DNA from: Allochromatium palmeri
Lineage (GTDB): Bacteria > Pseudomonadota > Gammaproteobacteria > Chromatiales > Chromatiaceae
DNA length: 64,000 nt
NCBI RefSeq assembly: GCF_009720725.1
Contig: NZ_WNKT01000012.1
Coordinates: forward strand, 27,312 to 91,311
Direction: 5' to 3'
The position numbers and the translations under genes were made by a program. Shown here in pieces: positions 56,820 to 64,000 of this stretch; the first letter of the stretch is position 1, and each line of letters starts with the position of its first letter. The notes under the pieces were generated by a model. The model searched no databases. It saw nothing but the letters and a program-made list of their open reading frames with translations, and had not been told where the DNA came from.

Positions 56820-58115
56820 TTAGCCGAAGGTATCGTGCACGATGTTGTTGTACCAGCTATAGGCGTACTGCACCTCGCGCTCCAGCACCCAATCCGGCGC
56901 ATCGACCGGCGTGACGCCGCCCGAATCCGGTACCGACTCGATGGCCGAACCATCGGCGGCCGGTCGATAGATGGCCGCGACCGAGATCCCATAGGTCGGC
57001 GCCAGGATCGAGTAACAGGTGTTGATATAGGACGGCGTGCCCGGCTCCTCGCCCTTGAGCAGCGCCACCACGGCGGCGGCGGCGACCTTGCCCTGGCTGT
57101 TGGCCGAATAGCCCGACTTGGGCATGGCGGCGGCGATACAGGCGTCGCCGATCACATGGATGCCGGCGTGGATTTTGGACTCAAAGGTTTTGATGTCGAT
57201 CGGACACCAGCCGGCGTCATTGGTCAGTCCGGCGATCTGCGCGATCTTACCCGCGCGCTGTGGCGGGATGAGGTTGATGACATCGGCCTTGAACTCGTCG
57301 CCAAAAAAGGTCTCGACCATCATCTCGCTGCCATCGACCTTGACCACGGCCGCGTCCGGCCCCGGATGCCATTCGATCAGGGCGTTCTCGGTGCCGAAAC
57401 CATAGAGCCGCTCCCAACCCTTGGTGAACTGAGGCTGCTTGGAGAATTTCTGGCTGCTGTCGAGGATGATGACCTTCGACTTGGGCTTGTGGGCCTTCAG
57501 ATAATGGGCGACCTGGCTGGCGCGCTCATAGGGTCCGGGCGGACAGCGGAAGGGCGCGGCCGGGGGCGCGATGATCACGGTGCCACCATCCTTCATGTCC
57601 TCAAGCTGCTTGCGCAGGATGGCTGTCTGCTCGCCGGCTTTCCAGGCGTGCGGCAACGTGGAGGCTGCTTCCTCGCTGTAGCCCTCAATCTTGTCGTAGA
57701 TCAGCTCGATGCCTGGGGCGACCACGCAGCGGTCGTAGCCGAATTCGGCCCCACCGGCGGTCTTGACCAGCTTCTTGTCGGGATCGATGCCGGTGGCACT
57801 GTCGTGCACCACCTGGATGCCATGCGCCCGGAGTCCATCGTAGCCCTGCTTGATCGATTCGAGCTGACGATCGCCGCCGATGACTTCGTTGCTCAGATAG
57901 CAGGTGTAGTAATCCTTGTTCGGCTCGATCAGCGTGACCTCGATGCCGGGGTCGGCGAGCTTGATGTACTTGGCCGCCGTCGCGCCGCCCGTACCGCCGC
58001 CGACCACGACTACCTTACGTCCGGCACCGAAGGCGATGTGCGGGAAACCCAGGATACCGACCGCCGCCGCGGCAGCGCCCGAGGTCTTGATGAAATCGCG
58101 TCTGTTCAACGTCAT
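56820..58115 (-). CDS. fccB: Flavocytochrome c sulfide dehydrogenase, flavoprotein subunit
   Basis: 431 residues. A Tat signal ([12 protein letters not shown]) ends after residue 30, giving mature [17 protein letters not shown] is held covalently by C72 (YYTCYLSN; mature 42), and the sulfide-reacting disulfide is C191 (FRCPPG; mature 161) with C367 (NTCYSIL; mature 337). These numbers are as I recall for Allochromatium vinosum. In the periplasm FccB oxidises sulfide and passes electrons to FccA. It lies 15 bases after fccA and ends in tandem hairpins. Confidence 0.97.
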   Translation of the reverse strand: MTLNRRDFIKTSGAAAAAVGILGFPHIAFGAGRKVVVVGGGTGGATAAKYIKLADPGIEVTLIEPNKDYYTCYLSNEVIGGDRQLESIKQGYDGLRAHGIQVVHDSATGIDPDKKLVKTAGGAEFGYDRCVVAPGIELIYDKIEGYSEEAASTLPHAWKAGEQTAILRKQLEDMKDGGTVIIAPPAAPFRCPPGPYERASQVAHYLKAHKPKSKVIILDSSQKFSKQPQFTKGWERLYGFGTENALIEWHPGPDAAVVKVDGSEMMVETFFGDEFKADVINLIPPQRAGKIAQIAGLTNDAGWCPIDIKTFESKIHAGIHVIGDACIAAAMPKSGYSANSQGKVAAAAVVALLKGEEPGTPSYINTCYSILAPTYGISVAAIYRPAADGSAIESVPDSGGVTPVDAPDWVLEREVQYAYSWYNNIVHDTFG

Positions 58116-58130
58116 GTCCGTCTCCCCCGA

Positions 58131-58730
58131 TTATTGCTGGCTGGCGTAGAAGGCAAAGAGTGCGTCGAGTCCTTCATCACCCTCGGCCTTGAGCAATTCC
58201 CTGAGCTTGCTCGCCATCTTCTTTTCCATCGGCCGGCGCTCCTCGCGGAAGTCCGACATGGTGTACTGGAGATAGGGCGTCCACTGACCGGCGAGGATGT
58301 GATAGTCCTCCTCGTCGGCGAGCGGCTTGCCGCCTTCGACATGGCACTTCTCGCAGTACTTGTCGTGCAGCTTGGCGCCCTTGTCGGCGAGTGCCGTGTC
58401 GAAGGACTGCTCGGCCGGCCGATAGGTCTGCTGCTTGAAGTAGCCGGCCATCTTCTCGAACTCCGAGGTCGAGTAGCCCTTGGCGATGCGGCCCATGATG
58501 GTCGAGGCGATCTCGCCGTTCTTGAAGCCTTCCATCACCTCGACGAAGACGATCGGGTCCATCTCGGCGATCGAGGGCGAGGCCGGGCCGACACTGTTGC
58601 CGTGGGTACCGTGGCAGCCGGCGCAGTTGTTAGCCAGCATCTCGGCGTTGGGTTCGGCGCTGACGTTGGACGCGAGTCCAAGGGCCAGCACACTGGCCGC
58701 GAGCGTGAATCTCGTGGTGCCTGGGGTCAT
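58131..58730 (-). CDS. fccA: Flavocytochrome c sulfide dehydrogenase, diheme cytochrome subunit
   Basis: 199 residues from ATG 58730, decided by GGAG/AGGAG repeats 8-15 bases upstream. The Sec signal peptide is [18 protein letters not shown] and the mature protein is about 174 residues. Two heme motifs, CAGCH and CEKCH, give a two-domain diheme cytochrome. It receives electrons from the FccB flavin and passes them to soluble carriers. It is the first gene of the fccA-fccB operon. Confidence 0.96.
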   Translation of the reverse strand: MTPGTTRFTLAASVLALGLASNVSAEPNAEMLANNCAGCHGTHGNSVGPASPSIAEMDPIVFVEVMEGFKNGEIASTIMGRIAKGYSTSEFEKMAGYFKQQTYRPAEQSFDTALADKGAKLHDKYCEKCHVEGGKPLADEEDYHILAGQWTPYLQYTMSDFREERRPMEKKMASKLRELLKAEGDEGLDALFAFYASQQ

Positions 58731-58824
58731 GGTGTTGCTCCTCTCCTTCTTGGTTTGATGCAGTAATCCAACCGTTTTTGTTATGAGGTTATGGGTTGAA
58801 TGCGGGATGTCGTACAAACCTGTC

Positions 58825-58851
58825 AGGCACCCGTGCGAGCGCGGGTTGCCT
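58825..58851 (-). terminator. Hairpin after the ankyrin-repeat gene
   Basis: AGGCACCCG (58825-58833) pairs, with one mismatch, with CGGGTTGCCT (58842-58851), between the ankyrin gene and fccA on the same strand. It may separate the two transcripts. No long T-run. Confidence 0.45.
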
Positions 58852-58866
58852 CCAGGTCGATCCGGT

Positions 58867-59838
58867 TCAAGGCGTTTTAGAAGCCTCTGCTGTCAGGCGC
58901 GCCATGGCCTGTTGATGGCCCAGTTGGACGGCGATGTCGGCGGCCGTCCGTCCAGCGTTGTCCTTGAGATCCGTCCGGGCGCTGGCCGCGATGAGCCGCT
59001 CGATGAGTTCGGCATGATCGGTGGCGACCGCTTCCATCAGGGCCGTCGTGCCTTCCTGGTCTTGTCGATTCGGATCGGCGCCCATGGCGAGCAGGCGTTC
59101 GACCATCTCGACATGACCGTGTCCAACGGCCAGGATGAGCGCGGTCGAGCCGAGCGCATCGACCGCGTCGAGCCGGGCGCCGAGTCCGGCGAGCGTCTCG
59201 ACGACGCCGACATGCCCCTGATCGGCGGCGATGAGCAGCGCCGTGGCGCCCTCCGTGTCGCGTGCCTCCAGATCCGCACCGCCCTGGACCAGCAGGGGCA
59301 GCACGGCGGTCTCACCTTTCGAGGCGGCCTGCATCAGGGCGGTTCGCCCCTCACGATCTGCGGCCTTGGGGTCGGCGCCCTTGAACAGCAGCTGCTCGAC
59401 CATGTCGGCGATGCCATGACGCGAGGCGATCATGAGCGCGTCCCAGCCGGAGCGAGTGCGATCATGGACATGGGCGCCGCGCTCCAGGAGTAGGGCACTG
59501 ATGCCGATGTGTCCGGACTCGGCGGCGAAAGTCAGGGGCGTGCAGCCGGCGACGGTGCGGGCATTGACGTCGGCGCCACGGCTCAGGAGCAGGGCGACGG
59601 TCTCCAGGTCATCGCCCTCGACGGCGAACATGAGCGCGGTCTTGCCGAACTGATTTGGTGCGTCGACATGCGCGCCCTGGTCGAGCAGTTGGGTGGCGGT
59701 CTCGGTGTCGCCGATCATGGCGTTCAGCCGCAGCTCGGTCTCAAGATCTGTCTCAGCGGCCCAGACGACTGGAGCGGCCAGGAACAGCGCGAAGGCGAGC
59801 AGCGGAGCGCGAAGACGGAATGTGCGATGTGGGTCCAT
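58867..59838 (-). CDS. Periplasmic ankyrin-repeat protein
   Basis: 323 residues. The signal peptide is [16 protein letters not shown]; the rest is about eight ankyrin repeats of 33 residues (for example [20 protein letters not shown] and [20 protein letters not shown]). No catalytic or heme motif. Ankyrin stacks bind proteins, so this could scaffold the FccAB or NapC-type cytochromes beside it. That role is inferred from position only. It lies between fccA and the tetraheme cytochrome gene, all on one strand. Confidence 0.9.
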   Translation of the reverse strand: MDPHRTFRLRAPLLAFALFLAAPVVWAAETDLETELRLNAMIGDTETATQLLDQGAHVDAPNQFGKTALMFAVEGDDLETVALLLSRGADVNARTVAGCTPLTFAAESGHIGISALLLERGAHVHDRTRSGWDALMIASRHGIADMVEQLLFKGADPKAADREGRTALMQAASKGETAVLPLLVQGGADLEARDTEGATALLIAADQGHVGVVETLAGLGARLDAVDALGSTALILAVGHGHVEMVERLLAMGADPNRQDQEGTTALMEAVATDHAELIERLIAASARTDLKDNAGRTAADIAVQLGHQQAMARLTAEASKTP

Positions 59839-59871
59839 GGCGGCCTCTTGGCGTGCGCGGCGTCTCCCGGA

Positions 59872-60426
59872 TCAGGAGGCGTCGTCCGGCTCGGTTGGCT
59901 CGTGATGGGCCACGCCCTTGTGGCAGTCGATACAGGTCTGGCCCTTGTCCTCGGCGGCTGAGTGACGGCTACGCGCCGAGCGGGTCTGCTCGGAGAGATC
60001 CATGCTGTCGAAGGCGTGGCAGGTGCGGCACTCGCGCGAATCATTCGCTTCCATACGCTTCCAGACCATGTTGGCGAGATGCCAGCGCCGGGCCTCGAAC
60101 TTTTCGGGTGTGTCGATGGTGCCCATGACTTCGTGATAGACGTCCTTGGCGGCCACGATCTTGGTGAAGAGCTTGGGGCCGAGTGCCTTGGGCACATGAC
60201 AGTCGGCACAGGTGGCCTGGACGCCCGAGGTGTTTTTGTAGTGAAGCGACGCCTTGTACTCCTCGAAATTGGTCTGCATCGTGTGACACGAGGTGCAGAA
60301 TTCGAGTGTATTGGTGGTCTTGATGCCGAAGTCGATCGCCCAGACGAAGACGATGCCTCCGACGAACATCAACCCCAGTGCGAGTAGTGAAAAGCGCTTG
60401 ACCGAAGAAGCCTCGGGCTTCGACAT
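59872..60426 (-). CDS. NapC/NirT-type membrane-anchored tetraheme cytochrome c
   Basis: 184 residues from ATG 60426, favoured because GGAGGA lies 7-8 bases upstream. An N-terminal anchor (LLALGLMFVGGIVFVWAIDF) precedes four heme motifs: CTSCH, CADCH, CRTCH and CIDCH. NapC/NirT proteins exchange electrons between the quinone pool and periplasmic partners. Beside fccAB it could carry electrons from sulfide oxidation to or from quinone; this is inference. The ankyrin gene follows 33 bases later, so they are probably co-transcribed. Confidence 0.93.
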   Translation of the reverse strand: MSKPEASSVKRFSLLALGLMFVGGIVFVWAIDFGIKTTNTLEFCTSCHTMQTNFEEYKASLHYKNTSGVQATCADCHVPKALGPKLFTKIVAAKDVYHEVMGTIDTPEKFEARRWHLANMVWKRMEANDSRECRTCHAFDSMDLSEQTRSARSRHSAAEDKGQTCIDCHKGVAHHEPTEPDDAS

Positions 60427-60517
60427 GCAGACATCCTCCAACGGCTGGCGGCTTTGAATAACGCCGCTCTGATCGACCGCTCGGAGCCGGCGGGTGGCTC
60501 ATCGAACGGCGCGTTGA

Positions 60518-60531
60518 TTGACAATTGTCAT
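60518..60531. promoter_or_regulatory. CRP/FNR-like palindrome upstream of the NapC-type gene
   Basis: TTGACAATTGTCAT contains a perfect 12-base palindrome (60519-60530) and fits the CRP/FNR-family pattern TTGAC-N4-GTCAA with one mismatch. It lies 92 bases upstream of the tetraheme cytochrome ATG. Confidence 0.4.
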
Positions 60532-60622
60532 GGATCTTAAAGCAAAGCCGGTCGGAATGTATAGTGTTCGATTGAGCGCACGTGGCCATCGAGGCGTGGC
60601 CTCGTGCGCGGGGAGAGAGGGA

Positions 60623-61690
60623 TCAGGTGCTTGCCAGACGCCTGATGCCGCGTTCGCGGGCGAAGTCGAGCATGCGCTGGATGGAGACGACGGCGCGTGC
60701 GCGGATGGCCGGCTCGACGTGGATCTCCTGATCGCCGGTCAGGAGCACCTGTTCGAGATTCTGGAGCGCGTTCATCGCCATCCAGGGGCAGTGGGCGCAG
60801 CTCTCGCAGGTTGCGCCCTCGCCGGCGGTCGGGGCGGGGATGAGGATCTTGTCCGGGGCGATCTGGCGCATCTTCCAGAAGATGCCGGCATCGGTGGCGA
60901 CGATGAACTCGCGGTTCGGCAGTTCAACGACTGCGCGGATCAGTTGGGTGGTCGAGCCGACCACGTCGGCCTGATCGACCACGTCATCGGGCGCTTCGGG
61001 ATGCACCAGCACCGCTGCGTCCGGATGCAGCCGGCGCACGCGCTCCAGGGCGAAGGATTTGAACTCTTCGTGCACCACACAGGCGCCGTTCCAGAGCAGC
61101 ATCTCGGCCCCGGTCACGCGCTCGACATAGTGCCCGAGATGTTTGTCGGGCGCCCAGAGGATCTTCTCGCCGCGCGCGGCCAGATGCTCGACCACGGGCA
61201 GGGCGATGCTGGAGGTGACCATCCAGTCGGCGCGTGCCTTGACCGCCGCGCTGGTGTTGGCATAGACGACGACGGTGTGATCCGGATGGGCGTCACAGAA
61301 GGCCGTGAACTCGTCGGTCGGACAGCCCTCATCGAGCGAGCAGGTCGCCCGCAGATCCGGCATCAGCACCCGCTTCTCGGGATTGAGGATCTTGGCCGTC
61401 TCGCCCATGAAGCGCACACCGCAGACGACCAGGGTCTCGGCCTTGGTCTCAGTGCCGAAACGCGCCATCTCCAGCGAGTCGGCGACCGTGCCGCCCGTCT
61501 CCTCGGCGAGCGACTGAAGCTCGGGGTCGGTGTAGTAATGGGCGACCAGGACGGCGTTGCGGTCCTTGAGCAATTGGCGGATGCGTGACTTGAGCGCGGC
61601 CGTCTCCGTGTCGCTCAACTCAGGCCACTGCGGATGCGGCGGGACGGCGATCGAACGGATTGGAAGCTCCACGGGCGAGGGATTGGCCAT
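60623..61690 (-). CDS. nadA: Quinolinate synthase A
   Basis: 355 residues. The three [4Fe-4S] Cys regions are [20 protein letters not shown] and [10 protein letters not shown], with [11 protein letters not shown] near the N-terminus and [11 protein letters not shown]. NadA condenses iminoaspartate with dihydroxyacetone phosphate in NAD synthesis. It follows the dynamin-like gene by 15 bases on the same strand, so they may be one transcript. Confidence 0.95.
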   Translation of the reverse strand: MANPSPVELPIRSIAVPPHPQWPELSDTETAALKSRIRQLLKDRNAVLVAHYYTDPELQSLAEETGGTVADSLEMARFGTETKAETLVVCGVRFMGETAKILNPEKRVLMPDLRATCSLDEGCPTDEFTAFCDAHPDHTVVVYANTSAAVKARADWMVTSSIALPVVEHLAARGEKILWAPDKHLGHYVERVTGAEMLLWNGACVVHEEFKSFALERVRRLHPDAAVLVHPEAPDDVVDQADVVGSTTQLIRAVVELPNREFIVATDAGIFWKMRQIAPDKILIPAPTAGEGATCESCAHCPWMAMNALQNLEQVLLTGDQEIHVEPAIRARAVVSIQRMLDFARERGIRRLAST

Positions 61691-61705
61691 ATGCGTGCTC
61701 CGCCC

Positions 61706-63154
61706 TCAGTCCTTGGGCAAGCGGTTGGGGTTGGTGAACCGCTCGTTCAGGGTCTGGATATAGCTCTCGCAGCTCTGCAAGACCTCGTCGAGCTCGTTGC
61801 GCGTCTTGCGGCCCCAGCCGAATGGACGTCCGAGGATCATGGGTCGCCAGAAGCGAGTATTGCGTTTGAACGCGGCGACGACATGGCCGGGCGGTGTGCT
61901 CTTCTCGACCCGCTTGTGCAGCCAGGGCAGCAGACTGAGCGCGGTCAGATGGCGCACGGCAAAATGGGTCAGGATGACCAGTGCCAGCAGGACGCCTTCC
62001 AGGCTTGCCGGACCCCAGGGGATGGTCTTGACCAGTTCCAGCCATTCGGCGCGATAGCTCATGCCCTGCCAGTGCTGGGACTGGAGGCTCCAGGCCATGA
62101 AGGCGCCGACGCCCCCGAGCAGCAGCAGGATATCCGTGACCAGGGTACGCCGGCGCCAGCGGCGCATGGCTTCCTGGAGCAGGGGTACCGAGTCGCGCGT
62201 GAAGTCGGTCGCGCTCTTGCGCAGCGCGGCGATGATGCGATAGGCGCGCTCGACCTCGACATGCTCCATGCGCCGATAGATATCGTTGAGATCCTCGTCG
62301 CGTTTCTTTTCGAAGCGTTTGCGCCGGTGCTCGTCGGGGATGTGGATCGCGACTTCGGGGCAATAGATGGTGTAGAAGCGTCCAGCCGTCAGGCCCGCCT
62401 CGCCGATCGAGCGCAGCCAGGCGGCGACTACATCCTCGGGGTTGTCCTCGCCGGCGGCTGAGTCGAGCTGATTGAGGATGTAGAGGAACTTGCCCGAGTC
62501 GGCGCGCTTGATGGTGTCTGAGACCAGATGCCTGAGTGTGTCGCGCATGGCGCCCGGTTCGGGATGGCGGGCGTCGAAAAACACCAGCACCAGATCCGAG
62601 AGGTCGATCATGTGATCGGTGATGCGCAGCACGCCGGTACGCTGGGCGTCGGCGTCGAATCCGGGCGAGTCGATGATGATCTTGCCGCGCAGTCGCTCGC
62701 TGTTGCAGGTCTTGAGCTGGAGATAGGTGTCGATACGGCTGCCCTCGCCACCGGCGACCTCCTCGATGGCGTGCGACATGCGGAAAAAGGGGAAGCGCGG
62801 GTCGGAGTCGAGCGCCACGCCGGGCAGGGTATGGCTGACGTTCTCTGGGCTGTAGACGACGACCGTGAAGCGATCGTCGACGGCCTGGTTGCCCGAGCGC
62901 TGGAGCTTGTGGCCCAGGTAATAGTTGATGAAGGTCGACTTGCCGGCCGAGAAGGTGCCCAGGATCGAGATCAGCGGCCACCAGGGGATCTGGGTGGCGA
63001 AGGACTGATTCGGCTCCATCAGACCCATGCGATAGGCCACGCGGTCGAGCACCCGGAAGCTTTTGACCGCGCTCAGGAGTACGGGGTTTTCCTGCTCCAG
63101 ATGGGATTCGAGCTCAGACAGACGTTGCTGCAGGGCGTCGGCCGTTGACGTCAT
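61706..63154 (-). CDS. Dynamin-like GTPase with C-terminal membrane helices
   Basis: 482 residues. G motifs: G1 GTFSAGKSTF, G3 IIIDSPGFD and G4 ILNQLD; the long G domain (YYLGHKLQRSGNQAVDDRF) resembles dynamin/EHD-type GTPases. After a helical region two hydrophobic segments (LVTDILLLLGGVGAFMAW and LEGVLLALVILTHFAV) suggest membrane insertion. Bacterial dynamins remodel or fuse membranes; whether this one acts on the intracytoplasmic photosynthetic membranes is speculation. It lies upstream of nadA. Confidence 0.8.
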   Translation of the reverse strand: MTSTADALQQRLSELESHLEQENPVLLSAVKSFRVLDRVAYRMGLMEPNQSFATQIPWWPLISILGTFSAGKSTFINYYLGHKLQRSGNQAVDDRFTVVVYSPENVSHTLPGVALDSDPRFPFFRMSHAIEEVAGGEGSRIDTYLQLKTCNSERLRGKIIIDSPGFDADAQRTGVLRITDHMIDLSDLVLVFFDARHPEPGAMRDTLRHLVSDTIKRADSGKFLYILNQLDSAAGEDNPEDVVAAWLRSIGEAGLTAGRFYTIYCPEVAIHIPDEHRRKRFEKKRDEDLNDIYRRMEHVEVERAYRIIAALRKSATDFTRDSVPLLQEAMRRWRRRTLVTDILLLLGGVGAFMAWSLQSQHWQGMSYRAEWLELVKTIPWGPASLEGVLLALVILTHFAVRHLTALSLLPWLHKRVEKSTPPGHVVAAFKRNTRFWRPMILGRPFGWGRKTRNELDEVLQSCESYIQTLNERFTNPNRLPKD

Positions 63155-63470
63155 CGGGGGATTCCTCGGTTACTGTAAATTGAGTTGAGCGGGCGCGGAT
63201 GTCGCGATGAGTTGGCAGGGGCGGGGGCTTGGGTGCCACGGAAAATAGGGCGAAATATTACACCTAACATAGGGTTGAAGGTAGCCGTGCGGCTCCTTCG
63301 TCCTCCAGCCCGATGTCGCCCTGTAAAACGCCTGACGCTAAACTCCCGCTCTCATCGCCATTCAGAGTCCAGCCATCCCGATGCTCCCGCAGCAACCGCT
63401 CGCCCCCACGTCCATGTTGCGTCCCGTGTGATCATGTGCCGCGAAGGAGCTATAACAAGGGCGTCTGGAG
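63155..63470. other. Gap without a recognisable gene
   Basis: No protein-like reading frame, RNA gene or long repeat was recognised. The stretch includes an AT-richer patch around 63240-63285 and leads into gene remnants. Confidence 0.5.
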
Positions 63471-63623
63471 ATGCTGGACTTGAAGCACTTGGCCGAGGAG
63501 GTCGCGGAGATGGGGAAATCGGAGCAGCATCAGTTAGCGAATCGCTTGGCTGTGCTCATCGGGCACTTGACACCGGTCTCGATCCTGATCTTTTCCCCAA
63601 AGCGGGCGATGCGATATGCTTGA
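63456..63623 (+). pseudogene. DUF29-family remnant
   Basis: A short frame after a stop reads GRLEMLDLKHLAEEVAEMGK, then SEQHQLANRLAVLIGHL, which matches the middle of DUF29 proteins. After that the sequence leaves the family and stops at 63621. The 5' and 3' parts are missing, so it is a fragment. Confidence 0.65.
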
Positions 63624-63654
63624 ACGCCGATCTGGCCCCAGGAGTTGAGCGCCC

Positions 63655-63820
63655 ATGCACTTTCCCTATGGTCTGAGCGATTTTGGCAAATTGCGCGAGC
63701 AGGGGTATTGGTATCTTGATCGCACGGATCGGATTCCCATGCTGGAAGCCGCCGGCGATCAACTGATTTTCCTGCGCCCGCGCCGCTTCGGCAAAAGCTT
63801 GCTGCTCTCCATTTGGACTT
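63655..63820 (+). pseudogene. AAA-ATPase-like (PF09820/DUF1703 type) gene, interrupted by an IS
   Basis: From ATG 63655: PYGLSDFGKLREQGYWYLDR, then IPMLEAAGDQLIFLRPRRFG and KSLLLS. This is the conserved start of the AAA-ATPase-like/PD-(D/E)XK family, whose P-loop is RPRRFGKS. After SLLLS the protein no longer fits and the DNA changes to an IS end, so the gene is broken about 55 codons in. The rest may lie beyond the IS. Confidence 0.75.
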
Positions 63821-63850
63821 TGGACAAAGTATCTTACCAGCTGGCAAAAA

Positions 63851-63906
63851 TCGTTCGCTCACATACAGTTGGAGTAGACAAGTCCTCTGCAGAGGAGAGC
63901 GAACGA
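63851..63906 (+). promoter_or_regulatory. Inverted repeat covering the transposase ribosome site
   Basis: TCGTTCGCTC (63851-63860) and GAGCGAACGA (63897-63906) match perfectly, the second ending on the A of the ATG. Between them is the palindrome CCTCTGCAGAGG (63884-63895), and the AGGAG ribosome site (63893-63897) falls within the structure. Folded RNA would hide the start. Confidence 0.55.
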
Positions 63907-64000
63907 TGACCACTTGCATGTTGAAAGATAGCCTGGAATCGCTCCAGCGTTTCCGCCAACGCCTCTACGAGCACCTTGGCGCGCGCCGTGACGCCAGCCT
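63906..64000 (+). CDS. Transposase-like protein (partial, N-terminus only)
   Basis: ATG 63906 with AGGAG at 63893-63897 opens a frame reading MTTCMLKDSLESLQRFRQRL to the window end. The helical, basic start and its place inside an IS-like insertion suggest a transposase. No catalytic residues are in view and the family cannot be assigned. Confidence 0.5.
   Translation, partial: MTTCMLKDSLESLQRFRQRLYEHLGARRDAS

Larger units (their letters stand above)
63821..64000 (+). mobile_element. Insertion sequence, left part only
   Basis: Starts near 63812-63825, where the AAA-ATPase-like gene is interrupted; the exact end cannot be fixed with only one terminus in view. It includes an inverted-repeat leader and the start of a transposase-like gene, and continues past the window. 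Confidence 0.6.

Overview
The window is high-GC DNA from a gammaproteobacterial purple sulfur bacterium (Chromatiaceae). The best marker is the flavocytochrome c sulfide dehydrogenase pair fccA-fccB near the right end. The FccB precursor has a 30-residue Tat leader, a flavin-binding Cys at 72 (mature 42) and a redox Cys pair at 191/367 (mature 161/337), the arrangement I recall for Allochromatium vinosum. A conserved gammaproteobacterial housekeeping block (queG, nnr, tsaE, amidase, mutL, miaA, hfq, hflX, hflK, hflC) agrees with this. I saw no tRNA, rRNA, CRISPR array, prophage or replication origin.

Layout. 1-9.3 kb: edge-truncated LTA-synthase/sulfatase-family membrane enzyme; a large receptor with binding-protein-like, PAS, GGDEF, EAL and BLUF domains; a CheX-like DUF3334 protein; a lysine-rich DUF2934 protein; two tandem GH57 glycoside hydrolases. 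9.3-14.7 kb: a DUF2333 membrane protein, then an ABC ATPase / FtsX-type permease / HlyD adaptor operon with 4-bp overlaps. 14.7-24.8 kb: a signalling island with two divergent hybrid histidine kinases sharing a paralogous core, the second in an overlapping operon with a NarX-type kinase and a NarL-type regulator. 24.7-26.2 kb: a long inverted repeat and an IS630-family element that has landed in the last codons of queG. 26.2-37.8 kb: the housekeeping block.

37.8-44.1 kb: a transposase remnant, a fused SufS-SufE cysteine desulfurase, a cysteine-free DsrC/TusE-family protein, a Phd/VapC-type toxin-antitoxin pair, hslO, a metallophosphoesterase, a thiamine-binding-family protein, and a JAMM-like protein coupled to a 59-residue ORF. 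44.1-56.8 kb: acnA, a third hybrid kinase overlapping hflD, a lipoprotein, a membrane protein, mpl, ubiX and tmcA. 56.8-63.2 kb: the sulfide-oxidation region (fccB, fccA, a periplasmic ankyrin protein, a NapC/NirT-type tetraheme cytochrome), then nadA and a dynamin-like GTPase. 63.2-64.0 kb: a decayed stretch with a DUF29 remnant and an AAA-ATPase-like gene interrupted by an insertion sequence that runs off the window.

Themes: signal transduction is very dense (three hybrid kinases, one NarX/NarL pair, one blue-light/c-di-GMP receptor). Sulfur chemistry appears as sulfide oxidation (fcc), cysteine-sulfur mobilisation (SufSE) and a cysteine-free DsrC homologue. The most unusual items are the BLUF receptor architecture, the cysteine-free DsrC protein, the fcc-ankyrin-NapC cluster, the NarX-type kinase with no periplasmic sensor, and the reconstructable IS630 hit on queG.
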